Part shown: piece after piece, positions 12,767 to 25,444 of the stretch | Layout: every line of letters starts with the position of its first letter | How positions within the stretch are numbered: the stretch's first letter is position 1 | The notes under the pieces: generated by a model | Seen by the model: the letters and a program-made list of their open reading frames with translations, nothing else | Told to the model about the DNA's origin: nothing | The model's database searches: none | DNA from: Gnetum montanum | Lineage: Eukaryota; Streptophyta; Gnetopsida; Gnetales; Gnetaceae | Length of the DNA: 64,000 nucleotides | Direction: 5' to 3' | Assembly (NCBI GenBank): GCA_015680685.1 | Contig: MNCI01023527.1 | Coordinates: 651,883 to 715,882, forward strand | Made by a program: the position numbers and the translations under genes

Positions 12767-13767
12767 TTAAAATAAAAAGAACACAATGTAAAGTATTTTA
12801 ACCATAGATAAGTAATGAAATAGTATTCTCATCCTTAGTAAAATGTCTTCTTGCATAGTTAGGATTAGAAATATTTTTGGTAGTACATTCAGTAGGACTA
12901 TTCCAATAGATAGTCTTTTTTTGCTCATTAATCCATCTGTGTTACTTAAAAATAAGAAATTTGATTCTACCAATTTCACATGTTTTTTCATTTGTAAAAT
13001 GCTATCCTTATCTATAGGTAATGTCTTTGCAAATTTTGTCAATATATTTTTGAGCTTATAAATTTTTTATTTCTAGTATGCATCTACTTTATATTTGTCC
13101 ACCTCCATATCTTGATTTGTATTCTCCACTATGTTCACCTCATTTGTGATAGACCTCCATCTAGCTGATCCTAATGTATTATATGTCATTATGAGTTCTG
13201 AAGCATATTCTTGGCTAGGAAACTGATGTGGCTAGAATGAATTTAGTTTCATAGGAACACATGAATTTTAAAACTCATCTTAGAAGAAAAACTCAAATGC
13301 ATTGGTGAAACCCTTCATCCTAATAAGAACTTTCATTAAGTACTTGCAAGAATGGTCGATGAAAGACCATTTACACTCATAAAATATACTAAAAGAAAAC
13401 ACCTTTAAAACCTTGTACCAAGTGTTTGGCATCAAACTATTCTGACTTTGCACAACATATTCATCTTCCTTACCCATGACTTTGACATAGTCAACATCGA
13501 ATATTTGTAAAGCCTTTGCTCATGAATTCTAATTGAAATCTCTATTGTTCATGTATACAAAATATCTTGCAAATTTAATTCGTGAACTATGTCAATAATA
13601 TAATTGTACCTTTGTCAAGCTCCATATAATCTAATCAATCATTCATTATTTCATGTTTCTTATATCTCTTAAAATTTTTCCCTTTAAAAATCCATGTTAT
13701 GACTTGAAAACATTATTTGTGTGTTGTTGTGCATGGGGAACATCACAAAATGCTTTAGCTCACATCT

Positions 13768-13870
13768 CTATGAAAAAAGGGTTAAAGAAAAAAATAAGTA
13801 ATAAACAAATAGGAAAAGAGTATAAGATAGTGAACATGAACTTTTATGGAATGATATTAAGTAATAAAAC
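13768..13870 (-). other. putative intron of the SWIM transposase
   Basis: The acceptor CCTTTTTTCATAG|AGATG has a strong pyrimidine tract. The donor GAG|GTTTTATT is less certain. The intron splits the sequence before the block AKAFCDVPHAQQ. Confidence 0.45.
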
Positions 13871-14125
13871 CTCCCTAAATTTTTCTCCATTTAACCACTA
13901 CTATTTTAAGTATTTAATGAATTTTGAGTTCTCTTGAAACCTATCAATAAATTTTTTTATTTCCACAACAACATCTACAATAGTTTTGCATTCATTCATA
14001 ATATTATTAAGATGATCACCCATTTCTTTTCTATTATTGGAATCTCTAACTTTTGTTGCCAAGTTCTTCCTCCATGCCCTCAAAACATGCCATATGCATA
14101 AAAAATTCTTCTCCCAAAAACATAC

Positions 14126-14216
14126 CTATTAAATTATCGAATTTAAGCACATGTTAAGATATCTGAGACAAAGGTAGCATGATTTCAAGTATGTTTTTAA
14201 ATGACTTAAAAGTTAC
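14126..14216 (-). other. putative intron of the SWIM transposase
   Basis: Donor GAG|GTAACT and acceptor TTTAATAG|GTATG on the - strand. It separates the LDDSN block from the WHVLRAW block, which are adjacent in the protein family. The reading frames on the two sides differ by one base, so either decay or a slightly different splice site must be assumed. Confidence 0.45.
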
Positions 14217-15270
14217 CTCATTGCATTCATATTTGAATTTGAGTCATCTAGCATGAAAGCATTTACTACCCAATTAGGATCCTTATCCTTACCTTTTCAA
14301 TGTAGCCTTAAAAGCCAACCTATTATATTAGTTTTGGTGCACCGTGAGGATACCACTCATGGAACTAGAAGTCCATTATAATATGAATCAAAAGCCATCA
14401 CTGTATAAAGATGAAAATACAAAGATAATCAAACATTTTCAATTAGTTAATGTACTATACTACTATCACACCAAAAATGTTGGAAATGAAATAATAGCAC
14501 CCATTATTGAAACTTACAACATATTTATTGGTGTTGAAAGTGGAATCCATTGCAAGTATACTACATTGAGATAGAGTTATCATCTTTTTTGAGCATCCAA
14601 GGTGATTGCAGCCCAATGATCAATGGGATGCCTTGTTCTTGGTTCTCTTCCTAGTAGTAACAGAAAAAATCACTATTCATTTGGTACCAAAGCCAAGTAC
14701 TAATTTTATCATGCTCACTCTTCTTGTAATTATGGATTACATTTTTGCAAATGTTGTAGATGTCTTTTTTAACACAAAATATATACCTCTTTCTTGATAG
14801 CCTAAACTCCTGTACTCCCTTAAAAAGATCTTTTATATACCCCTCATAGATGAGATCTATTGGTAATCTGTCTTTCCATAAACACATTATCTTCTAACAC
14901 ATCTCACTAGAAATGTCTATGGATTGTGAGTTTCTCTTATCTATCATCAGACTGAGCAAGCCATGAGAGTAAGCTTATAATGTGTGAATATGATCCATTT
15001 TCTTATAGTAACTTGATCAGCTCCTCTCATATAGTAAACTATGAAATTACATTGGCAACTAGTCTTTCTTCTAGTCTTATTTCTTTTTCTACTTGCCCTA
15101 GGTGCCATCCCTATGGTAACATTTGGCCCATACTTGTAATAATAATTGATAAAAAAACATATTTGAATAAGGATCATAGTCTTCTACATTTTTCATCTTT
15201 GTATTATAAGATATTATTAGATAACTACAAAATAGTCATGGTAACCTACATTTCTCAAGAAAAATTTGCT

Positions 15271-16080
15271 CATGAGTAAGTCTCCTTTGTCCATTTCTAT
15301 TCTTTTTCTTTTGTTCTATAGAAAAATTCGCAAGAAAAGATTTCATTCTTCTATTCTCCCTTAATAAAATCATCTACTCTTTCTCTATATATCTAAGCAA
15401 ATGCATCATCATAGAAATAAGACCATTGGATATCATCTTTTGACAAATGCCCTATTGTGGGATTTTGTATTTCTTGCCACCATGCAATTTCCTAGAAATT
15501 GGCATGCTCTCATCTTCCTTGCATTCTTCAAAGATTTTATACAATACAAATCTAGCATATCTATATTTGAGATAACATATTCAACACTTACACAATATAA
15601 GTTGATTGGAATGAGAGCAAGTAGTGTACCTTGTTAGTAGTTGTTGTTATAAAAGACATACACATCATACAATCCATTTAACATAGCAAGATTTTCCTTT
15701 AATGTTAATGTCATTTCTCATGCAATACTCTTCACTTCCTTTCCATGCTCAATGTCCTCTAGCCTACTAAAGAAATGCACAAAATGATGTATTAAATCAA
15801 TAAATTATTCTAGAAATCTTACATAGCATATTACCATTCAGCAGAGATACATCTTCAAGCCCTTAACATTCTCAAGAAAATATCTTCAACAAGATTGAGG
15901 TTCATTACTCATGTAATGAATAGTGCTTTCATTCCTCCTAGTGGTTTCTTTGCATGCAATGAGATGGTAAATTATTTGAGGTTGATTTTATTTTTGAACT
16001 TATTTTGTGCGATGCAACCTTATGTGTGTCACATATGGCCTGTGATCTGCATATAACAATGTGAATCGCAGTTTATGGAA
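15271..16080. other. unassigned region upstream of the transposase
   Basis: It lies 5' of the transposase on the - strand and may hold more of its N-terminus or its terminal sequence. I see no recognisable motif. Confidence 0.3.
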
Positions 16081-16329
16081 AAGGTTGCAAGGGCTTGCAA
16101 GTAGCACTGCCCCACATTCTAGAAAGTACAAGCTAATAAGAGTAGTAGTCTCACATAATTTCAACAAGAAGATAGCCTAACCTTCTGGAAGGCCAAACAT
16201 GCTTGAAATTTATGCCCACTAGAAGGCATGATACCTTTCGGAAGACATTAGTATGTAAAATGCTAGAAGCTATGAGTAGCATTAGCTCACACTCTCCATA
16301 CAATATTTTAAAAAATATCTAATGTATAA

Positions 16330-16890
16330 AAAATAAAACTAAAAATTAACACCCAAGGCAAAATAACCTCTTAGGATACGAAACTTCTAATATATACTTA
16401 GTATTTAATTCGAAAAGTTATGAATAGTCATTAGATGATAGTTATGGATGATGAGATGAAAAACTTAATATGACATTAAGAATCATAAAAGGTTTCATGT
16501 TTGATAAATCAAAATAACTAATCTAATGGATGTAGCTTTATCCTTATCTTACCTATCATCTATTGCAACAAGATCAAGAGTTATGGTTATCTATTGGAAG
16601 AGTACCAATTCTCTCTTGCATGTGTTTCATATAGGTATAGTAGGTTATATAAGAACTAGAAATTAAGGTAATTACTAGTATGAAAAAGTACTTAAAATGT
16701 ATAATAGTCAAGATTAAAAATTACCACCCAAGGCACAAGAATCTTTTGGGATACCATCTCTTGTGTTGTAAACTCAGTATTTAATTTGAAAAGTTATGAA
16801 TAGTCATTAGATGAAAGTTAAATATGATAAGTTGGAAACATAAGAAGGAGATTAGGAGTCATAAAATTTTTCATGTTTATTGTTACATAG
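16330..16890. repeat. direct duplication, offset ~386 bp
   Basis: About 180 bases from ~16,330 recur from ~16,712. Shared strings include AAAAGTTATGAATAGTCATT (first copy from 16,413, second from 16,799), CACCCAAGGCA and TTTCATGTTT. The copies differ by scattered substitutions and small indels. It lies just upstream of the large tandem array. Confidence 0.7.
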
Positions 16891-16999
16891 AGTATGTGAT
16901 TTTCATTTAAGATATAATGTTAGATGTTGATTTAAACATTGTGTTACATTGGGCTCGAAGCATAACATTACTTTAGGGTTTAGAAAGTTACAATGGCCC

Positions 17000-19885
17000 T
17001 TAGGAAGATGACAACCTTTTGGAATTTTGGCCTACTAAAAGGCATTAAACATTTTACAAGTCCAAATCTGGTGGAGTGTGATACATTGTGAGTAGGTTTG
17101 AAACTCTAAGTAATTAATCCCTACTGTAAGGTTTGAATGCCTTCTGGATGACCCTTTACCTTTTAAAGGATGCTAGTTTGCACTTACTCATAGTTCACCT
17201 AGACCTTCCTACTAGGTGACCCTCTACCTTTAAGAGGTGAAAATCTCCAAGCATGTATTTGTAATTGGAAGGTCTTCATGCCTTCCAGATGATCTTTAGC
17301 TTTCCAAATGATTCTCTTTCTTCTAGTAGCCTCAAATTCCAAGCAATTGTCCCCTCCTAAAAGGTTTGACTAATTTTTGGTTGGAATTGTGGGAGGGTGC
17401 TAGTTGCACTTTCTTATAGTTTAGCTAGAATTTGCAACCAAATGATCCTCTCGCTTCTAATGGCCACAATCTCAAAGAAATTATTCCCTTCTAAAAGGTC
17501 TTAGTGCCTTTCAATAGGGAATGTGGAAGGGTGCTAGTCAAACATCCTTGCAATTTACCTAGACTTTCCAGAAGCCATAATCTCAAAGAAAGTTTTCACA
17601 AATAGAAGGTATTAATGCATTTTAAATGATCTTCAGCCTTCTAGATGACTCTATTCCTTCCAGTAGCCTAAAAGTCCAAGAAATTATTCCTTCCTAGAAG
17701 GTTTGGATACCTTCTAGTTTAGATTACGAAGTAGCTACATTTTGCAGCCAGATGACCCTCTATCTTATAGAGCCATAGTCTTGGAGTAATTGTTCCCTAA
17801 TGAATGGTCTAGTGCCTTTTGGTTTTGATTGTGAGAGGGTGCTAGTAGCATATCCTCACAATTTGGCTAGAATTTGTAGCTTGATGATCCTCTACCTTCT
17901 AGAAAAAATAATCTCAGAGCAATTTTTCTCTACTAGAAGGTTTGAGTACCTTCTAGATGATATTCAGCCTTCCAGATGACCATCTTCTTTTTGGTAGCTT
18001 CAAATATCATGTAATTATTCCCTTTTGGAAGCTTGGGTGCCTACTAGTTAGGATTGTGTAAGGGTGCTAGTCACACTTCCTTGCACTTTAGTTAGCATTT
18101 TCAATTAGATTATCCTTTGCCTTCTAGAAGCCACAATCTTGAAGCAATTTTTTCCTAGTAGAAGGTTTGAGTACCTTCTAGTTGGGATTGTGGATGGGTG
18201 CTAGTAGTGAGTCCTCACAGTTTTGCTAGAATTTGACCCAAATAAACCTCTACCTTCCAAAAGCCATGATCTCAAAGAAATTGTTCCCTTATGGAGGTTC
18301 TTAATATCTTTTGGATGATCTTCAACCTTCCAATTGATCCTCTTCCTCCCAGTACCCTTAATTTCCAAGAAATTTTTTAATAATGAAAGGTCTAGGTGCC
18401 TTCCAATTAGGACTATGGAAGGATGCTAGTCACACTTCCTCATAGTTTAGCTATAATTTATAACTGAATGACCCTCTACCTTTTGGTAGCCACAATATTA
18501 TATCAATTGTTTCCTTCTAGAAGGTATTAGTACCTTCTAGTAGGGACTATGAGGGGATGTATTTCACATGTCCTTACAATTTGGCTAGAATTTGCAACCA
18601 GGTGACCCTCTACGTTCTAGAAGCTATGATTTTAGAGCAATTGTTCCCCACCAAAAGGTTTGAGTGCCTTCTAGATGATCTTTATCCTTTCAAATGATCC
18701 TCTTCCTTGTGGTAGCCTCAAATGTTAAGCAATTTTTCCTTTCTTCAAGGTCTATGTGCCTTCCACTTGGAACTACGAAAGGATGCTAGTTGCACTTCCT
18801 CACAATTTAGCTAGAATTTGCAACTAGATGACCCTCTACCTTTTGGAAGTCACAATCTTAGAGCAATTGTTTCCTACTATAAGTTCTATGTACCTTCTAG
18901 TTGGGACTACGAGTGGGTGCTAGTAGCATGTCCTTCTATTTTGGCTACAATTTGCAATAGGATGATCCTCTACCTTCTAGAAGACATAATCTTGAAGCAA
19001 TTATTCCCTACTGAAAGGTCTTAATGCCTTGCAAATGATCATCATCCTGCTAGGTGATCCTCTTCCTTCTTGTAGTCTCAAATTCCAAGCAATTATTTTT
19101 TAATGGAAGGTCTGGGTACCTTCTAGTTAGGATTGTGGAAGGCTGCTAGTTGTACTTCCTCACAGTTTAGCTAGAATTTTCAACAAGATGAACCTCTACT
19201 TTCCAAAAGCCATAATCTCACATCAATTATTCACATTTGGAAGGTTTGAATTCCTTTTAGTTGAGGCTATGAGTGTGTGCTAGTATCACATCCTTCCAGT
19301 TTGGCTAGAATTTTCAGCCAAATGATCCTCTACCTTTCAAAATCCATAATCTTGAAGTAGTTTTTCCCTACTAGAATGTCTTAATTCCTTTTGGATGATC
19401 TTCAACCTAATAGATGACCTTGTTCCTTCTGATAGCCTCAAATTCCAAGAAATTATTCTCTAACAAAAGGTCTAGTTGCCTTTTAGTTGGGAATGCAAGA
19501 GCATGCTAGTCATACTTCCGTATATTTTAGCTAACATTTACAACCAAATGACCCTTTACCTTTTGGAAGACACAATATCATAGCAATTTTACCCATCCAA
19601 GAGGCTTGAGTGTCTTTTAGTTGGGACTATGGATGGGTGCTAGCAGTACAGCCTTGTAGTTTGGCTAGAATTTGTAACCAAATGATCATTTGTCTTTTGG
19701 AATCCATAATCTCAAAGCAACTATTTTCTACTAGAAGGTCTTAATGCCTTCCAGATGTTCTTTAGCCTTTTGGTTGATCCTCTTTCTTCTAGTAGCCTCA
19801 AATGCCAAGCACTTATTCCCTAATAAAAGGTTTGAGTTCCTTTCAATTGGGAGTATGGAAGGGGGCTAGTCACATGACCTCACAG
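17000..19885. repeat. tandem array with ~360-bp higher-order repeat
   Basis: The phrase GTGCTAGT or GATGCTAGT recurs at about 18,062, 18,190, 18,417, 18,548, 18,778, 18,910, 19,137, 19,270, 19,497, 19,630 and 19,860. Spacings alternate between ~130 and ~228 bases, so the true period is ~360. Each unit holds three related subunits built on GCTAGAATTTGCAACC, GATGACCCTCTACC and TTCCAAGCAATTATTCCC. Before 18,000 the phase is disturbed by deletions, and degenerate pieces reach back to ~16,100. No gene is supported inside the array. Confidence 0.85.
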
Positions 19886-21810
19886 TGTATGGGAGATACT
19901 AGGATATGTGAGTCATAGTTCATCATCATTAGCATAGAACATGAAACACATCCGTGAGCATGATGAGACATCATACATTTGTGAGCATGCCCATGATGAC
20001 ACATTATCCATGTACATCAATAAAAAAATCACATTGTGCATACCCATGCCCTCACAAACCATATCATATGCTTTGTAATTACCTAAAGGGAACAAGGATA
20101 ACCTTGTTCATGGGTCTTATTGTAGCAACATCTTAACGACTGAGAGTTTGAAATGATAGGCATTATTGATTGAAGTAAACTTTTTTTGTTCTTCCACTAT
20201 TTTTTCTAGAATAGAGTTAGAAATTATTTGTCTTTAGCAATAGTAGGTGAACATTCAATTATTTCTATATAGAAAAAGTAAGAGAACATTGAAGTAAGTA
20301 GGGTAGCCAACACCCAATGGGCACATTGCAACCACAGAGCTTGGAAGGTAAAAGATACCTAGAAAATGCTATAGTTGGGGCTATTGGTAGTGACTCCACT
20401 TTTGTGGAAAAAGCTATGTAGCATTCTAATGCAAAGGAGAATGATTTTCATACACTTAATTTAGCCTAGAAATGCCTTCGAGTGATGTATGTTGCTAAGA
20501 ATAACTCTGTTCGTGGAGCTTCCATGGCTATCTCACAAGGCCCTCTTGAGTTTTCCACTCTATGAGGCTTTGACTTTCCATCCATATCCACTCTTCTCCA
20601 CTAACAAACAACATTGCTACTCTTCGGTTCCATAGCATATTACTTCAAGGATGCTCTGATACTCAGTGACGAGATGCTACTCAATGATGTTGATAGTCCA
20701 CACATTGTCTGGCCCTATGGCACATGAACTTGATCCATAGTCATTATAGCATCTCCAACCTATTGATGCATAAATATGGATCATGTAGTGACACCCTTGA
20801 AAAATTCATTTTAAGAGACTATTACCTATGGCACCTCTCATATGGGCATAGAAATCTAGAAAAACTCATAATTGATGAGGGCAACGTGGTATTTTAATAG
20901 ATACAAACCATGACATTTAATGATGTTAATCATCTGAAAAGAGTAGAGTTTTAAAATTAAACTTAGTGACTAAATGATAATAATAACAAATTACCAAGGT
21001 GATGTATGGGACTTATGAGAATAAATCTAAGCTCATTCACAAAGTAAACTTCAGGAAATAAATTAATGACTTGGCAAGGAATATTAAATAAAAGTAACTA
21101 TTCATCAAAAAATTTCTCAAATTGAACGTATAAAATAACTAGTAACTTAAAGAGAAAATAACATGAACTTTTAATACAAACAAAAGGCTTTGTAAGTAAA
21201 CTAATTCTCTTAATTGCAAATGACTAAAGCTCATAGCTCTTGGAATAATAAATCAAAAGGTTGCAACAAAAGACTTAGCTCAATATAGAGCTCTGTATCT
21301 CTACCACCATATCTATAGCTTGCTGGAGTAGTTTTCCAATATGTACTTCCAATTGATGCCTCATCCACCTAATCCTTATGTTGGAACTGTTGTATTGTTG
21401 GACCATTTCTATCCATTATTTCCTTTCCATATGGCCTTCTTTGCTATTGCTATCATCTTATTTTTATTTAATGTTTTGGTAAACATGTTTAAGCATTTTA
21501 ACAATTTGTTTACATGATGAACATTCTTTAAAACAATGAAAATAAATATAATTTGGAATTGAGTATGGTAACATTTCAATTTTCTACTATTAATAAATCA
21601 AATTTACTAATTAAATAAATTCATGCAAGGTTTAAAATGAATTTTTATAAATAAAAAATGAAGTTGTTTCGATTGATTCAAAACTAATGAACACAAATTA
21701 AATATAGGACTTAAAAAATGTATAAATGATATGGAATTTAAGGACTTAATATACTATTTAGATATGGAAATATAAAGATTATCAAAAACCCAAAAAATAT
21801 AGCATTATGC
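19886..21810. other. unassigned region
   Basis: The segment 20,150-20,900 is somewhat less AT-rich than its surroundings but gave no convincing protein on either strand. I see no repeats of note. Confidence 0.3.
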
Positions 21811-21814
21811 TAAA

Positions 21815-22260
21815 ATTTAACTATAGGTGTTAGCCTAGTAAGTAGACTCTTGGTTTGGAAGATTCAAGTTATGAGTTCATTCTAGTGGGCAATGTTGAGT
21901 TATCAAGTTCTAATTAGAGTATATATTTTGAAATGTACTTATAGGCCAATTATTCCATGTTCCAACACCTTCATTTCATATTTAGATCATTTTCTATTTT
22001 ATTTCAATAAGGTGGTAAGGGACCACCACTTGAAGTGATCGTAAGGTTCTTGTTTCTCAAGTTGTAAGACTTGGGTTCAAGGTTAGGCATAACTACTCAA
22101 AAGAGGGTAGGCTTTTTCTCTTCCATTGCCTCTCAAGATTGCACCTTGGTGGAATAAGAATTGAGCCTTTGAGTTATGGTCCTTTTTATATCAATGAGAT
22201 GTTAACTTAGCAGTACAAGTCTTTACTTGGTAACCACAAGCGACAGGTTTTATTTGACTA
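21815..22260 (+). repeat. possible tRNA-derived SINE sequence (one or two units)
   Basis: TAGCCTAGTA at 21,831-21,840 resembles a pol III A box. GAGTTCATTCT at 21,873-21,883 resembles a B box at suitable spacing. Between them lies CTTGGTTTGGAAGATTCAAG, which is typical of tRNA-derived plant SINE heads. A second B-box-like GGGTTCAAGGT lies at 22,073-22,083. Ends and target duplications could not be defined. Confidence 0.38.
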
Positions 22261-25045
22261 GCTAGCATTGAGATATAAATTAAAAGAAAATCTATAAAAG
22301 GATTTTAGAAACTCATTTGCTAATTCCAAGGGTGGAATTCTGAAACTGGTTTGATAAATCCAATAGGTCTCAGGTTTCAGTGAACATAAGTAAAAAATTT
22401 TAGTTTTAGAAATAGGAAATTTAAAAAATTATTTATGCCATCTATGATGAGTGCTTTAGAAATTTTGATTTTGCAAATTCTAATTGACTTATAAAAGAAA
22501 TTTATCATGCTTCAATTGTGAATTCAAGTTTTCACCAATGCTTGTGATACCAAAATGTTCTTCTAAAAATAACCTATATTTTTATTTCAACTAATACACT
22601 AACTAGCATATACCAAAAAGAAAAGAAAAGATTGCTTTCTAATGTTAGTATACAACTCAAATTTAATTTTTTCTTTTCATGATGATAATAATGAAAACAT
22701 TAGAATATTAGAAGTCATTTAGTTACCTTTCCTTTAGAAAGCTAAGAAACTATATGAATATGTAGAATTTCTAGCAAATCCATTTCCATATCTACTGATT
22801 ATTCATTTAACACTCTACCATTCTTAGGAATGTTGAACTTATGCATATATTTGATTTGCTATCATGCCAATATTTATCATTTCACATATGTTTTATAAGT
22901 ATTCATCACTATTAATATTTTTTGATGAGTAATATAATGCATAGCTACAAGATTGAAACACTCGCTTTTTAAATATGAAACAAATATCTTTCTGTATTCT
23001 TCAATAGACAAAGCTCTATTAATGAAAACGTGAATAATCTTTTTCAAACATAAGTTAATTTCATTCACCATGTTGTAAATATTTGTATGTATTATATCTC
23101 TTTTTCAATTAGATATTTCATTTAAAAGAAGAAATTTTGATTTTGGAAAACCTTTTCTAGGGTACAGTTAGTGCTTTCATCTAGCATATGTGAGAAATAT
23201 TGACTTTCTTTGATTTTCTTCATTTGAATTTTTCTATGTATTTTAAAATAAAAAATAAAATAATTTGTTATTTAATTTAATGATTTTGACATATTAGTTG
23301 TTTTTATTTTAATCAAGAATTTGCACATATCCTTAAATTTTCAAATGTGACTAATGCTTTTTACAAGAAAAATATGTTGTCATCATTACTACTATTATTC
23401 TAATATCTTTGATAGCATGAGTTTTAATAGCATCATATTATTGAGTTTTACAACCTCTTCCTAAATCCCATGGACCTTCCTTTATATATTTCTCATCATA
23501 TTTACATTTCATCATAGTTTTTCCTCCACTATCATCATTTCACATATAATTAAGTCAGTTTACTATGAAAATTTTTTTAGATTCAAAATTGAGACCTTAT
23601 TATTTAAATATTTTAAATCATTATCATCATCACATGTATCTAAGAAACTATTTGAAATTCATCCTTCATTAGTAGAATTACAAGCTTTTGATGAATTATC
23701 AAATATATCTTGTAGTACTTATTTTTTTTTCCTTTTGACAATTTGTTAATTTATTGTAGATTAAGCTATTTGAGGTAGTTTACAAAATATTTGATCAAAA
23801 GCACATTATACTATATATTTGGAAGCCATTTTTTCATTATAAAAATATTAAGATGTAATCTAAGTGAAATCTAAATACTAAGTTACAAAATTAAAGAATA
23901 AAGACTTCAATAAAAAAAAACAATGTTCAAAAAATAAAAATAATAAATAAAACTTCAATTCATATTAAAGAACCATAATTCAACTTTATTACATCTTACT
24001 AATACTTGAGAACTTGAAGTTATAATCAAATATTTGATGTGTGTATGATGCTTTTGTTTTTCTAGTCCTAGAAAACCAAAGATAGCATCACTATCTCCAG
24101 TGGTTGTTACATTTATCAAATTAAGAAAAATTAAAAAATTAAAAATTATTGCAAAGATAACTTCATACATTAAAAAATTTAAGCAATAATTTGGAATAAT
24201 ATTTAAACACTAAAGACATGTATCTTTATAATAAGGATAACATCATAATGAGAAAATAGATACATTAGTAGCAATAGTGAGTAAGTGCAATGGATATCTC
24301 TTTTATTTTTTACTCTTACCACACATCATTCCAAAATAATGCAACTTGCAGAATTATTAAAATTTCATTCGTATCCAATAAGAATGAAATAGTATTTAAT
24401 GCAAAGCATTCATTCTAGGTATATAATGACTTAGCTTCAAAATCATCCTCATTGAATGGTTAAGCTAACACAAAATATGTTATTGCTAAATTAAATGAAA
24501 TAATAATAGACAATTGTAAAGGAAGGTTTAAAAATATTTTTTAATTTTTTTTTAGATTAAATTAGCCATAAAAGTTTAGATATGAAGAAACATTACACAT
24601 ATAAATGAATGAGAAAGTAGACCAGGGTTCATCCTATCACAAACTCTTCAATAAGTTTAGAGTAAATAAATAATAATACTACCAATAATAAGGAAGATAT
24701 GCCTATTTTAACACTTCACTATTCTAGATGTTGCTAATGTAGAATAGTTTTGGATGAAAAAGACTTTGAGTTAATCAAATCAAATACTTCAAAAGTATCC
24801 TTTACTCATGTAATGACATCTATTTAGAAGCAACAAGTTTCTACCATGATTTAGGGATGTTATAGTTGAGGAAAATGACATCATAATGACAATGAAAAAA
24901 GCTAGAGTACCTCACATACCAAAGAAATGAAAATGGAAAATTCACATTAAGAAATTTAACTATGAGATTTTGTAATCTTTATTAATTTTATCTCTACAAA
25001 AACTTGCTTAGGCTCCAAAAGTATTATGTTTCCATTTCCAAATAA
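22261..25045. other. unassigned AT-rich DNA
   Basis: The stretch is very AT-rich with many short poly(A) and poly(T) runs. No reading frame has recognisable content on either strand. Confidence 0.4.
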
Positions 25046-25444
25046 TGTCATTCCATGATTAGGATGGTATTATTTTATAATAAATGATGTAATTATTGTA
25101 ATAAGACCATTAATGAAAGGACAAGTTGTAATAACTAAGCATGTCTCTTAAGGTAACCTTTAGGTCATATTAACAAGTGGTTGTAGAGCAAGTAAAGATG
25201 AGTAACAAGTACTAGGTGAGGTAGGATAGGAAGGTGATTGGCCATAATTTTTTGTTAGAGTTAGGACTAACCATGGTGGTAGTATTGGATTACCTCTAAG
25301 GGATAGATGCTGAAAAAAAGATAATCCCAAAAACCCTCAAAGCATGAACTAGAAAAATTTATTTAATTCCCAACTTCCTCATTAATAAAAACCTTTTAAT
25401 TTCCTTTTGCATTTTCATTATCATGTTCAATACAAATAATGTCA
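25046..25444 (+). repeat. decayed solo LTR, chromovirus family B
   Basis: It begins TGTCATTCCATGATTAGG, which resembles the start of the complete LTR at 58,915. The segment 25,267-25,300 (CTAACCATGGTGGTAGTATT, then GGATTACCTCTAAG) aligns with 59,164-59,199, where most mismatches are transitions. ATGTCA at 25,439-25,444 can serve as the terminus. No internal region of family B follows, so this is a solo LTR or a fragment. Confidence 0.55.

Larger units (their letters stand above)
12767..15270 (-). pseudogene. MULE/FAR1-type SWIM transposase, decayed, with introns
   Basis: Read on the - strand, the order of conserved blocks fits plant Mutator/FAR1-like transposases of the SWIM type. First comes an N-terminal helical region ending with a GIQSPW-like string (GLQSPW, ~14,595). 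Next is LAMDSTFNTNKY with a catalytic-type Asp at 14,545-14,547. Then come DPNWVVNAFMLDDSNSNMNA (~14,220-14,275), CIWHVLRAWRKNL (~14,060-14,100), and AFCDVPHAQQHTNN (~13,710-13,755). Finally a degraded SWIM finger, YECKWSFIDHSCKYLMKV, lies at ~13,335-13,390, with the final His replaced by Tyr. A Lys-rich tail runs to ~12,767. GT..AG introns interrupt it at 14,126-14,216 and 13,768-13,870. TAG, TGA and TAA stops and a frame mismatch make it non-functional. I saw no terminal inverted repeats. Confidence 0.68.

Noticed and set aside
12843-13061. Small + strand frame
   Set aside because: Shadow of the transposase C-terminal region on the - strand.
18818-19024. 68-residue open frame within the satellite array
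   Set aside because: It lies inside diverged tandem units; the other units do not keep the frame open.
20450-20900. Less AT-rich segment that might be a gene fragment
   Set aside because: Neither strand gave a continuous frame or a recognisable motif.
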